A DNA stretch of 64,000 nt from Mactra quadrangularis (GCA_025267735.1 CM046294.1:42531570-42595569), one strand, 5' to 3'. Counted from the first letter of the stretch, positions 33,339-44,391 are shown. Translations and numbers: made by a program. The notes: a model not told the origin generated them from the letters alone.

Positions 33339-35012
33339 ATGGTACAATATGTGCTTAAGAGGAATACTGTTTATTTTTTGTTAATTTGCCTGAGTAGTTT
33401 GGTGACCAGTAAAAATGAAATTGATTTTAAACTGCCTGAGAATTTGAAGCTTGCAATTCATAAATATGTTTCTGACATAGTTGGACAGTTAACTGACAAA
33501 TATGAAAACAGGATCAAATCACTTGAGCAGCGTATTGCTCTACTGGAATCAGCTGTACTTCATCCCCATTAAGACAATCAGAATGTGCCTGCATAGACTA
33601 GGCATAACCACAATGGGCAAGAGAGCGCAAAAACTGACCAAAGTGGTGCAGTCGTTTCCCATACTCAACCTACAAGTACTTTCGAATTTGAAAATAACCA
33701 AGTATGGTAAAACGGCATTGACATTCAACCAGACAAACCAAACGCTGCTGACGAATTGGCGAATTTCACTAGAGGCAAAGAAAACGCACAACTCACGTCC
33801 AGAGATCACAAACGTTCATTTAAACAGCAGACTGCACCAGGGATTGTCCAGTCAGAGTTTTTATTTCGTAAGATATATTTTACTTTGTTGACATTTAATT
33901 TGTACAATTAAAGCGCATTTTGGGGTATGAATTTTGCTTCATAGCGCTACGCTCATCTTTTTTCCGGGAGGGGGGTTAACGCCACTGTTCCTGGAAAGGC
34001 TGAATCTCTGGATTTAGCTGTAAACCAACTACTAGGCGCATACTTTCGTCAGTGACTGACAACTGCCCTACAAGATTTAGAATCAGTTAAACGAAGGAGA
34101 ATGGTCATAGAAAATTATTTCATGACCAAGCTCCACGGAAGATTACCCGAGAATCGAACCTACGACCCATCGATCAGTATACTTGTGCGCTTCGACTGAG
34201 CTAGCCAGTGGGCTACGCTCATCTTTATTTTATGCAAGGGTTGGTAACAATGTTACAATTCATTTTCCTATGTAATGCTAGGTAGAAAAGTTAATTTTTA
34301 CTGGTTGAATATTGCCAAAGAGTGCTTGCACGACGCACATTATATATCTAAAATTGATGTCGTCAAAATAAAATAAAAACATGTTACAGTGAAAGTGATT
34401 TGTATTTCTTCAAGTCACTTCTTCGACATTAAGTCACAGTGTGACGGAGAGTCGATGAACATACTATTCATTAACGAGCAATGAAATGTGTTCCAACGTT
34501 TTTAATCAGTAATAAACACACAAAATCGGTTTATGTCTAGCATAGGAATCGAGCCTACAAGTTCGATCTTTTTAATCAAACACCCTACTGACTGAGCTAA
34601 CCTAGAGTTTACTTTTGCAGGTGACAGTCGTCAAGTTCAGACCAAAATTGCATTCTTTGCATCACTTAGTAATAATCTGTTCAACATGGGAACGAACCAA
34701 GGCATTATATTCGACAATGTGGTCACTAATGTAGGCAATGGCTACAACAGTCGTCATTGTTCTTTCATCGCACCTGTTTCTGGAGTTTATGTATTTTGCG
34801 TTACTCTAGATATGCAAAACGATGTATCATACGAACAACTTCTTGTTAATGGCAATATTTTAGCTTTGTTTTATGTTCAATACCAGACTACCCAGATGAG
34901 TGTTCTTCATCTCCAACAAGGTGATGACGTTTACGTGCAAAATCAGGATAACGGTGGTAGCATTCATGGGAACAAATATTCCTCTTTTTCTGGATTTCTG
35001 TTGTATCAATAA
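33339..35012 (+). pseudogene. C1q gene G2: broken in exon 1, C1q exon open
   Basis: Exons correspond to 33339-33867 and 34621-35012. Compared with its partner G6, exon 1 has lost one T in the signal peptide (TGTTAATTTG for TGTTTAATTTG). It carries three nonsense changes in the linker: CAA to TAA after CTTCATCCCCAT, AAG to TAG in GCATAGACT, and TTA to TAA in TATGGTAAAAC. An upstream ATG at 33339, 10 bp before the conserved one, happens to restore the frame through the signal peptide and coiled coil, so a 77-residue product ending before the linker is possible. Exon 2 is still open but replaces the conserved Gly in the HGSF motif with Cys and reads YEQ where paralogues have YGQ. Splice sites look normal (…TTC|GTAAGA, TTTTGCAG|G). 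The stop codon overlaps AATAAA (35008-35013). Confidence 0.88.
33978..34214 (-). mobile_element. SINE S2 in the G2 intron
   Basis: Reverse copy: tail-side CTGGAAAGGCTGAATCTC, body AGTGACTGACAACTGCCC, B-box complement GAGAATCGAACC, A-box complement GACTGAGCTAGCC. The same insertion is in the G6 intron (46003-46243), so it predates the block duplication. Confidence 0.8.
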
Positions 35013-35395
35013 ATATTCATATGAGTACATATTACATTCATGTTTCTGATCTATGGTATAATTGTTGGATGTTTGACCTTTTTAAACTTTAAATACCATC
35101 TTTTATTTAGGTTATTGCTGACGAACTCTTGTAAGCTGCATGTCAGGACATTAGGTTTTTTTTCGGTACAAACAAGAATACAAGTATCAAACAACTTCTC
35201 CTGCGAGTTCTAAAAACGTAGATAATAGTTAAAATTTACTTGTTGACATTGTTTTCGATATTCATGACTTAAAATCAAATAAGGAATTGTGTCAGCAAGA
35301 ATTAAATAAACTTTGATCTTCGCTTACGTCAGCTTGTACTTGTATATTGTTAAAACTCTCATTTTGGACTCCACATCTGTCTATTACCGGACAAT
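35013..35395. other. Intergenic G2-G3
   Basis: Short spacer homologous to the G6-G7 spacer (47042-47428). It presumably contains the 3' UTR of G2 and the promoter of G3; no clear TATA box. Confidence 0.5.
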
Positions 35396-36750
35396 ATGTG
35401 CATAAGAGGAATACTGTTAATGTTTTGTTTGATTTGCTTAAGTGGTTTGGTGACAAGTAAAAATGAAATGGAATTTAAACTGCCTGAGAATTTGAAGTTT
35501 GAAATTAATAGATATGTTTCTGACATAGTTGGACAGTTAACTGACAAATATGAGAATAGGATAAAATCGCTCGAACAACGTATTGCTGTACTGGAATCCA
35601 ATGAACGTCCTCCCGATCAAGATAGTCAGAATGGGCCTTCAGGGACTGGATATAATCACGATGGACAAGACAGCGTCATTACTGACCAAGGCAGTACAGA
35701 CGATTCCTTTACTCAGGTTGGTAACCAACCAAACACCATTAACAAACAACTAGACGAGCCTAAAGTTGTTGACGATTTGGCGAGGTCTGGCAAAGAAAAC
35801 ACACAACACACGTCCAGAGATCACATTAGTTCATTCAAACATCAGCATGTACCAGGGATAGCCCAGTCAGAATTTTTATCTCGTAAGTTATTATTTACTA
35901 ATTTGGTCATTTTATTTATATAATCCATGCACCTTTTGAGTATGAATTTTAATCAAAAGCGTTATGGTTATCTTCATTTCAAGCAACAACTTGTATAATC
36001 TTACGTCATCCATTGCTGAGCAATGCTAATTAGAAAAGTACTGGTTAAGAAATTTGACCTAGAATGCTTGATCGACGCACATATTCAATTTATAATTGCT
36101 GTTGTCAAATTAAAGAACAACATGTAATAGTAAAAGTGATGTTTTGTGCTTCACGTCATTTTTAGACATTTTGTCACAGTGTGACGGGCAGTTTACCAAC
36201 ACAATATTCATACACAAGCATTGAACAGTGTTCTAAAGCTTTTAGTCAGCAATTAACACACACATAATGTTTTTGTCTAGCATAGATATCGAGCCTACGA
36301 GCTCTATCTAAGTAATTAAACGCGCTACCAAAGAGCTCACACACTGTGTACTTTTCAGGAGACAATCGCCAAGTTCAGTCCAAAGTGGCATTCTTTGCCA
36401 CACTAACAAATCATCTGATGGACATGGGAGCTAACCAAGACATTATATTTGACCATGTGGTCACTAATGTAGGCAATGGTTACAACATCCGTCATGGTTC
36501 TTACATTGCACCTGTTTCTGGAGTTTATGTATTTTTCGTGACACTTAAGGAGGTTAGTGGTTTACCATACGGACATATTATTGTAAATGGAAATCGTATA
36601 GCTAAAATTGAAATGGCGACCTCGTCTTCGCAAACGATTGTTATTCATCTTCAACAGGGTGATGACGTTTACGTGCAAAATGAGCATTCCGGAGATGACA
36701 TTTACGGACACACGTTTTCATCGTTTTCTGGGTTTTTGTTGTTTCATTAA
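35396..36750 (+). CDS. C1q gene G3: secreted coiled-coil C1q-domain protein
   Basis: Exons 35396-35882 and 36359-36750 join in phase 1 (CTC|GTAAGT; TTTTCAG|GAGAC) to encode 292 residues. A signal peptide ends VTS (residue ~22); the coiled coil contains INRYVSDIVGQLTDKYENRI (residues ~38-57) and LEQRIAVLES; a shorter, acidic linker follows. The C1q domain reads KVAFFATLTNHLMDMGANQD, then FDHVVTNVGNGYN, APVSGVYVF, HLQQGDDVYVQN and FSGFLLFH. AATAAA at 36761-36766 follows the stop by ~10 bp. The C1q strands differ from G1 in the loop after VYVFFVTLKE, where a surface for ligand binding is expected, so it is a distinct subtype (with G7) rather than a redundant copy. Confidence 0.92.
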
Positions 36751-36766
36751 TCAATCGATAAATAAA

Positions 36767-37044
36767 ATGATTAATTAATTATAGAATCTTTGTTTGATTT
36801 TATACGTGCATTTTATTTACTATTTAACTTATATTTTATGCTGCAGACGACTATTGTTTTATCTTTTCTATTATCGAACATTGTGCAGCCCACCTTTTAC
36901 CTTCGACATAAACCTGACAACTTGTCCTTGAGGAAGAATAAATATTGAATTTTTATGAAATGGTATAAACTGTCGTGGTCGGGAGCGAACCTAGGACTTC
37001 TGGTACCATATCAGTAGTCCAGTTATAGAAACACTCAGTAGCCA
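36767..37044. other. G3 3' flank
   Basis: Non-coding, repeated after G7 (48820-49094). It includes a tRNA-like reverse fragment near 36975-37030 (GGGAGCGAACCTAGG). Confidence 0.45.
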
Positions 37045-37245
37045 GACTAGCTCAGTTGGTAGCACGCAAGTAAACTAATCGAGTGGTCGTAGGGACGATC
37101 CTCTGGTGGGTCATTCTTTTGTGGACTTTAGTGATGACAAGATTTCTACAGCCATTCTCCCTCCAACCACTGATTCTTTATCATCTAGGGCAGTTACTTA
37201 CGGAAGTATATGTCTAGCAAATGGTAACAAGCTATATTAAAAGCC
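37045..37245 (+). mobile_element. SINE S2, 3'-truncated
   Basis: Head ACTAGCTCAGTTGGTAGC and body to GGTAACAAGC; the tail is missing and a second S2 starts directly after it. The same tandem pair occurs at 49095 and 49303. Confidence 0.75.
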
Positions 37246-37510
37246 GCCCGGTTTGCTCAGTTGGTAGCATGCAAGTCTACTGATCGAGGTGTCGTGGGTT
37301 CGATTCCCGGGTGTGGGCATACTTTCTTTGGACTTGGTCATGGAATTATTTATGCGGCCATTCTCCCTCCTACCAATGATTTTTGATTATATAGGGCAGT
37401 TGTCAGTCACTGACGAAAGTATGCGCTTAGTAGTTTGTTAACCAAAGTGTTGGTTGACTGACTGTCGTGATATGACCTATACAATGTGTTGCTACGGCGT
37501 AAACCATCCA
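37246..37510 (+). mobile_element. SINE S2, near-complete
   Basis: Well-preserved tRNA-like head (TTTGCTCAGTTGGTAGC; B box GGTTCGATTCCCGGG), body, and tail CTGTCGTGATATGACCT … GCTACGGCGT, then CAAACA repeats. A duplicate tail fragment lies at 37550-37620. Confidence 0.85.
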
Positions 37511-38261
37511 AACAAACACACAAACTATATCCACAGAATCAGCCTTTTCAGGAATGGTGTGTTGGTCGACTGACTGTCGTGATATGACCTATACAATGTG
37601 TTGTTACAGCGTTAAACTCGGCATAAAAGAAAGCACCCAACTCTAGAGCAAGTAACTCAAGTGAATATATGTTACACATTATTTGAGTTACCTCTGTACA
37701 ATAATTATGTTCTAAGATTCGTTATTGTGTTATAACAAACAATCGTGGTTGTTGAGTGTTATTAAACAAACTAGCCTGATATTGATAAGTATTGAACGGA
37801 CACACAGTTAATTTCCTTTTGAAATCGTAACAAGTTCGTTTATACTCGTCATTTATTTAAACGGACAAAGATATTGGTTTTTTTTAATAATTTAAATAAT
37901 CATTATTGCCCTTTATACAAATTTGGTGTTGTGTTAGCTCACATTTAAGATCTTCCGAGTATGCATGTATTGCGTGTCGGAAAAGTTCTTATTAACTACC
38001 AACTTTAAGTGGTCTTGTGAAGTAAAGTGGTCTTGTGAAGTATAGCTTATAATATAAACAAACCTAAACTGTTGATACAAAACAATGAATATAATCTGTT
38101 AGACATAATACCTTAATGCGTCCGACACGACCCAAATTATGGTATGCCAGGACCGCGCCTAAGCCATCTCGTGGTGTAGTTTTGGTTATGTAAAACAGTC
38201 AAGGCGTTGCATAAATAGCATTGCAAATAACCAAATGCATAATATAAGCGTTAGAGGTGTC
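37511..38261. other. Intergenic upstream of G4
   Basis: Non-coding. 37991-38045 is the site that in block copy 2 carries a MITE (50250-50484); here it is uninterrupted, with a short TGGTCTTGTGAAGTA duplication. Confidence 0.5.
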
Positions 38262-38705
38262 ATAGACTACAACTGCGGCGTTCCATAGAATACACTGTGT
38301 GCACCAAATTACATCTTTTATCGAGATTTATGCTGTTGACTATTTAAGACGAACACTGTGTGCCATAGATAACGAAATGGATAAACAAATATAGGTCATT
38401 TATCAAATGCAAAAACTGTTGATTATCTAAGACAGAAACTGCTTGCCCAATAATACACTTAATACATCAAGAATTATAGCAGTCAGTTATATAAGACAGT
38501 TGCGGCGTTCTATAGATAACTCTTTGTATATCACTATGTAATATCAGTCGAAATGACAGTAGGTTAACATATATAAACTGTCTATCATTTTAGAAAGCCA
38601 CGGCGTTCCATAGATTACACTGAATATAAAACAAAACATCGATTATCTAAATTACCAACTGTTGATTATTTAGGAACGTGATTGCGTTCCATAGATAGCA
38701 ATACG
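38262..38705 (+). repeat. Degenerate ~75-bp tandem repeat (GCGTTCCATAGAT)
   Basis: Five to six diverged units recognised by AAGACA(G/A)…GCGTTCCATAGAT.ACACTG. Present again at 50700-51147, where block copy 2 ends inside or at the end of the array. Confidence 0.7.
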
Positions 38706-38863
38706 ATCTATCCAATGAACTAATTGTACACAACAAAGTCATCTAAATAAGAAATTGGTTCAACGAATTTGATAATCTTTGATCTTCGCTTCGTCAGTAA
38801 GTACATAAAGATTATAAAACACTCTCATTTTGGACCTCGCATTTTTGTTCCATACGGTACAAT

Positions 38864-40544
38864 ATGTGTTTACGAGCAATACTTTTTCTGTTTTGTTTGA
38901 TTTGTCTGGGTGGTTTGGTGACCAGTGAAAATGAAATGGATTTTAAACTGCCTGATAATTTGAAGTTTAAAATAAATAAATATGTTTCTGACATAGTCGG
39001 ACAGTTAACTGAAAAATATGAAAACAGGATAAAATCACTTGAGCAGCGTATTTCTGTATTGGAATCCAATGACAATCATCACGATCACGACACACAGAAT
39101 GGACATGACTACGATGGACAAGACAGCGTAAACAATGACCAAGTAGGTGCAACCGTTTCCTTTACTCAACCTGAAGGAACTCTCGAAGTTGGAAAAATCC
39201 AAGAAAGACAAAACGTCACTGACATTCAAACAGAAGAATCAATCGTTCCTAACGAATTTGCAAATACTGCGAATTTCACAAGAGGCAAGGACACACCACA
39301 ACACACGTCCAGAAGTCGCAATGGTTCATTCAAGCAGCAGAATATGCCAAGGATTGTCCAGTCAGTGCTTTTATCTCGTAAGTTTTTTTGTCTTTGTTTG
39401 TGATTGTACTTGTAATCCGGCACAAAAGCGCAGTTGGTAGCGCGCCGGGTTTTAAATCTAGTGTCTCGAATGTGGTTCGGGTTAAATCCCACCTGGGAGT
39501 TTATGGCATGCATGAAAATTTGACAATTATGTCAATTTTCCTCCATTAATATGGTATTTGGAGACCAAGGGTCCAGGAAAGTTAGATTAGGTGCTCTGGA
39601 CGCCGTGAAGTGAAAAAGTAGGTGATGATACGGCGTGAAACCCAATTAAAATAAAATATTTTTTTTTGTTTATCTAAGGCACCATTAAGTCAGATTTCAA
39701 CTATAAAACACTATCTAGTGATGTCTTAAGCGACAGTTTGTTACAATCTAGCGAAACAATATGCTAGTTAGTACTTGCTTGCAAATTCCTGTATTTCTTC
39801 TGCAAGCTAAACACATTTGGAACACCTTTGTTGAGAGTATAGATATGGGATTCTGTCCAGAAAAACTTGTGAATTGAGACGATTGACTAATTGACTAATA
39901 TTAATAACCGGGGTTAAATTTGATTAAAGATATAAATTTAAAGCATCAGTAAATATGAGTTTTGCCGTCTTTTTGACATTGAGTCACATTGTTGCAATTT
40001 GTCTATACATACTTTTTTCATGAACGAGTCTCCATCGTGAACTTACGCTTATACCAAGTACTGAACACACAAAGTGGTTTAATGACTAACAATGGTAACA
40101 AGCCGATAACCTATAAAACCGTTACAGACTGAACTAAGTCTATATATTTTAGGTGACAGTCGCCAAGTTCAAACCAAAGTTGCATTCTTTGCCACACTTT
40201 CTAATTCTCTGGACAACATGGGGGCAAATCAAGACATTGTATTTGACAATGTGGTCACTAATGTAGGCAATGGTTACAACAGCCGTCATGGTTCTTTCAT
40301 CGCACCTGTTTCTGGAGTTTATGTATTTTGTGTGACACTAAAGCAGCATACAGATATATCATACGGACAGTTTCTTGTAAATGGAAATTTTATAGCTAGA
40401 ATTGAAGTTAAGGCACAATCTTCTATGATGATTGTTGTACATCTTCAACAAGGAGATGATGTTTACGTGCAAAATCATCTGTCCGGGGGTGACATTTATG
40501 GATACAATTATTCCTCTTTTACTGGATTTTTGTTGTATCAATGA
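38864..40544 (+). CDS. C1q gene G4: secreted coiled-coil C1q-domain protein
   Basis: Exons 38864-39377 and 40153-40544 (phase 1; CTC|GTAAGT and TTTTAG|GTGAC) encode 301 residues. Signal peptide to residue ~22 (…GGLVTS); coiled coil with INKYVSDIVGQLTEKYENRI; His/Asp-rich linker (SNDNHHDHDTQNGHDYDG); C1q domain with KVAFFATLSNSL, FDNVVTNVGNGYN, FIAPVSGVYVF and FTGFLLYQ. The closest C1q exon is that of G1. It is the only gene without a partner in the second block. Its intron is 775 bp because of an S1 SINE that the related genes lack. The His/Asp cluster could bind metal, but that is speculation. Confidence 0.92.
39418..39657 (+). mobile_element. SINE S1 in the G4 intron
   Basis: Head AGCGCAGTTGGTAGCGCGCC, mutated B box (GGGTTAAATCCCACC), body AGGAAAGTTAGATTAGGTGC and tail GATACGGCGTGAAACCC. 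It is sense-oriented within the intron and absent from the related introns of G1 and G5. Confidence 0.85.
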
Positions 40545-41097
40545 CTTATCATTTAACACTTAAATATTTTTTATCAGTTAATTCTTTCATGTTCATTCTT
40601 TATTATTAAATCTACACATTAACTTTTCAGCTAATTTATTGCTGACGACTTCTTGCAGACGGTTTTCCTACATTTTGATTATTTCTGTACTCACATGTGA
40701 AAAATTATCTCGGTATAGTTGCCAGAACGTAGACAATAATTTTACTGTACTTGTTCGCAGATTTGACCGAAGCTGTAGCAATTTGTTTAAAATAGATTTG
40801 CTTCAATCCATCTAGTTATTTCATTTAGTTGGACTAATTGATAATTTGTCCCACACTATATAACATAATTAACTCGGATAGTGCTCCCTGAATTTAAGGT
40901 GACAACTGCTTCACACATAAAAGTAAGAGTCTAAGCTACATGATATTCAGAAATAAGTATGTACATACGTAATGCTGGGTCATTACATGGTCTTGTCTTC
41001 GTTTATAAGAAAACAATGTAGAACAGAATGATCTTCTAAATAAAAAAATATGCTACTACATAAAATGACTCACAAGCAATTTACAAACATAATTAAA

Positions 41098-41227
41098 ATC
41101 ATTGGTTGGAGGGAGAATGGCCGTAGAAATAATTTCATGAGCAAGCACCTCGAAAGTATGCCCCACACAGGAATTGAAACCAAAACCCTTCGATCAGTGG
41201 TATTGCGTGTTACCACTCCGGGCGGCT
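41098..41227 (-). mobile_element. SINE S2 fragment
   Basis: Reverse head region of S2: AGGGAGAATGGCCG, CACACAGGAATTGAAACC (B-box complement, mutated) and the CGATCAGT segment. The A-box region is damaged. Confidence 0.65.
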
Positions 41228-41322
41228 TTATAGGTTTTATAATGCCAACGAAGCCACACTTAAACACATGTCAATAAAATAAAATGACAATCACCGGAAC
41301 TCTTTCCTTCCTTTTCGGTTAT

Positions 41323-41535
41323 GTTTCAACCACTGGCATTACAGCACTTAGTCCACCAGTACCATGTCCTGAGCCTCTGTCAGTGACTCCGACACTAAAT
41401 CTTCTAGCTCGAGTACATGACCTACCATGAGAACCTCTCCCTCTTAATCGCTTTGAACATGGTCTCCCATCTTTACCGGGCTATAATCAGCAGATTCTTG
41501 ATCTCCTAATGATGTAAATGTGAACTCTGAAATTT
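41323..41535 (-). pseudogene. Coding-like fragment, unknown, frameshifted
   Basis: On the minus strand, an acceptor-like ATTTCAG is followed by an open frame (SLGDQESADYSPVKMGDH). A shifted frame then continues as RLRGRGSHGRS … RGSGHGTGGLS and ends at a stop near 41324. The base composition and Arg/Gly-rich reading look like a former exon broken by a frameshift. I do not recognise the source; it could be part of a mobile-element ORF. Confidence 0.3.
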
Positions 41536-42300
41536 CATGAAAAAGTAAAAAAGTTTAGAGTAAAATTTATCATAGACCTTTATAACTAACACCAACATAA
41601 TTGTTTGTCCAAGCTTGCATTTATCTCGTTCTGATATCATATAACAATACTGAGTTACAAGGCAGTTTTCTTGGACATGCGTCTTTACCAGAACCTACAG
41701 GAGTACAATTAGTCGACAAGATTTTCTCTGCGGAGGAATATTGACACAAATTATCGAACATTCATGAAAGGTTTTCATCTACCTATCACGAACTTGTATC
41801 AGAAATCCAATAGTAGGATGCGCTCCAAAATCAAGAGGTTCAAGAGGTTCCGGATTCGAACCAACTATTTCCACTGGTAACGACCTTAAGCAAGAAATTT
41901 ACTAACATATTTTTTCTATACTAGATGTAAATGTTACTGTGCCTGACATCTGCTTGAAGAATTCAGCTTAACATATATCCTATCTTAAACAGAATGAATT
42001 GTAACTTGAACATTAAATGTATCTAAGGCTAGGAAAGTAAAAACATACAGATTAATATAGATCTCGAAAACTTAATCTTCCTGGGAGTAAAGATCGATAT
42101 AATTGATCGAATTGTCATGAAATGATGTTACCTGCCGAGGTCGGGAAACGAACTTACGACTGCTAGTACTATTGCAGTAGAAAAGTAATAGAAAATACTC
42201 AACTCTCGAGCAAGTAACTCGTGTGAATATATGTAATTTATATTTTGAGTTACCTCCCTTACACTAATTTTGTACGAAGCTTCTATTTTTTATTTTAACA

Positions 42301-42308
42301 TATAAATA
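42301..42308 (+). promoter_or_regulatory. Candidate TATA box of G5
   Basis: TATAAATA, 123 bp before the G5 start, as in G1. Confidence 0.4.
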
Positions 42309-42423
42309 TGGAAGTGTGCTAACACGATTTTGCTAATCTTTGATCTTTGCTTACGACAGTAAGTACATGTAGATGTTTCAATGTTTCATTTTAGACTTTG
42401 CAATTGCCTTCTAACGGTGCAAT

Positions 42424-43861
42424 ATGTCAGTCTTTAGAGGAATAGTTTTTCTGTTTTGTTTTATTTTCCTGAGTGGTATAGTAACCAGTGAAAATGAAAT
42501 GGATTTCAAACTGCCTGATAATTTGAAAGTTGAAATCAATAAATATGTTTCTGGCATAGTTAGACAGTTAACTGAAAAATATGAAAACAGGATAAAATCC
42601 CTCGAAGAGCGTATTACTGTATTGGAATCTAATGACCATCATCCCCATCAAGACAATCAGAATGGACCTGCAGAGACTGGACATGATCAGGATGGACAAG
42701 ACAGCGTTAACCTTGACCAACGTGTTGCAGCCGTTTCTTTTACTCAGTCTGATGGAGCCCTCTGGATTGGAAATAACCAAGTTGGACAAAACGGCATTGG
42801 CATTCAACCGGGGACAGAAGCAGCTCCTGTTAACGAATTGTTGAAGTCTGCGAATCCCGCTAAAGTCAAAGAAAACACACAACATTCGTCTAGACGTCGC
42901 AACAGTTCATTTAAACAGCAGAATGTACCAGGGATTGTCCAGTCAGAATTTTTATCTCGTAAGTTATTATTCTATATTGTTTGTATTCTATTTGTATAAT
43001 TAAGACACCATTGAGTAAGAGTTTAAGACAATAAGGCACCACCTAGCAATGCCTTAAGCAACGGTTTTCTACAATCTAGAAAACACATTATCCTAGGTAG
43101 TATTTGCTTGCAAATATTTCTCTCGCTAGCTTAAAACATTTGGAACACCTTCGTTGAGAGTACAGATAAAGGAAACTGTGCAGAAAACTTTGTTTATTGA
43201 GACGACTGACGTGCATTGTCTAATATTGATAACCGCGGTAATATCCTATATAATTATAGCAAGAGTTAGTATGAGTCATGCTATCATTTCTACACTGAGT
43301 CACAGTGTTGCAAACTGTCTATACATACTTTGTTCATGAATGAGTCCTCATCGTGAACTTACGCTTATAACAAGTATTGAACACACAAAGTGGTTTACTG
43401 ACTAACACGGGTAATAAGCCAATCACCAATAAAACCGTTACCAACTAAACTAAGTCTGTATTGTTTTAGGTGACAGTCGCCAAGTTTAAACCAAAGTTGC
43501 ATTCTTTGCCACACTTACTAATTCTTTGTACAACATGGGGGCGAATCAAGACATAACATTTGATAATGTGATCACTAATGTTGGCAACGGTTACAACAGT
43601 CGTCACGGTACCTTCATCGCACCTGTTTCTGGAGTTTATGTATTTGGCGTGACACTAGATCGTCCTAGTGATTCGACTTTAGGACGTTTTGTTGTAAATG
43701 CAAATGCTATAGCTAGGATTGAAGTTAAGTACCAGTCTTCCATGATGATTGTTATTCATCTCCAACAAGGTGACGACGTTTACTTGCAAAATGCGCTGTC
43801 CGGAGGTAGCATTCATGGAGACAATTATTCCTCTTTTTCTGGATTTTTGTTGTATCAATGA
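42424..43861 (+). pseudogene. C1q gene G5: nonsense codon at the start of the C1q exon
   Basis: Exons 42424-42958 and 43470-43861 match G1 in size and phase, with sound splice sites (CTC|GTAAGT; GTTTTAG|GTGAC). Exon 1 is fully open: signal peptide, coiled coil (INKYVSGIVRQLTEKYENRI) and linker. In exon 2 the sixth complete codon, CAA in G1, G2 and G4 (CAG in some paralogues), is TAA at 43487-43489 (CAAGTTTAAACC). The spliced product would be ~184 residues with coiled coil and linker but no C1q domain. The rest of the C1q frame is undamaged and closes FSGFLLYQ. It is therefore a young pseudogene, or an encoded coiled-coil-only protein; a sequencing error is also possible. Confidence 0.88.
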
Positions 43862-44157
43862 ATTGTCATTAAACACTGAAATATTTCTGAACAGTTAATT
43901 TTTTCATGTTGATTCTTTTTAATCTAGCATTTTCTTTTTATTTAGCTAATTTATTGCTGACGACTTCTTGCAGACGGTTCTCCTACATTTTCTTTATTTT
44001 TGTATTCACATGAGAACAGTAAAAAATAAAATTCTCTCGGTTGAGTTGTAAGAACGTAGACAATAAATTAACTGTACTTGTTCGCAGATTTGGTTCAATG
44101 TTAAAGACATTATGTCAACATGAAATCTTACGACAGTTTGGTGGTCTTGTATTTTTC
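43862..44157. other. G5 3' flank
   Basis: Homologous to the G1 3' flank; non-coding. Confidence 0.5.
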
Positions 44158-44391
44158 GTTTTTTCTCAACTGTCAAAACATGAATAATTTCACGGTGAAT
44201 GCGTTTATTAAAATTATCGTCGTGATACATTTATAAGTTTCCGAAAGTGTGTATTATGATTGAGTAAAGCTGCTTATTCAGTATGATATGTTTTAGTAAA
44301 GATTTATCTATTATCAATTAGGCCGCCAGTTAACAAAAAAATCATTCAGTCACCGTGAAATTATTCAAGCTTTGACAGTTGAGAAAAAACG
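44158..44391. mobile_element. MITE, TTTTCTCAACTGTC family, copy 2
   Basis: Same position relative to G5 as copy 1 relative to G1, so it was inserted before the block duplicated. The ends CGTTTTTTCTCAACTGTC and GACAGTTGAGAAAAAACG are perfectly inverted. Confidence 0.87.

Larger units (their letters stand above)
29634..38705 (+). repeat. ~9-kb C1q gene block, copy 1
   Basis: Aligns collinearly with 41661-51147. It starts at CAGTT..TTGGACATGCGTC (29634 and 41661), contains gene order G1, exon-1 remnant, G2, G3, paired S2 SINEs and a degenerate minisatellite, and ends at GATAGCAATACG (38705 and 51147). G4 and ~1.1 kb beyond it (to 41660) have no counterpart after copy 2. Confidence 0.88.
40545..41660. 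other. G4 downstream region to the second block
   Basis: It contains the G4 3' flank, an S2 SINE fragment in reverse (41098-41227), and a decayed coding-like piece (41323-41535, minus strand). It has no counterpart in the second block. Confidence 0.5.

Noticed and set aside
37250..37320. Possible true tRNA gene
   Set aside because: The head is tRNA-like with a good B box but is followed by the shared SINE body and tail, and the same structure recurs in many S2 copies; no convincing anticodon arm.
38967..39513. Antisense and alternative-frame ORFs inside C1q exon 1 sequences
   Set aside because: They are shadows of the sense exon; the sense frame has the signal peptide, coiled coil and conserved splice donor.
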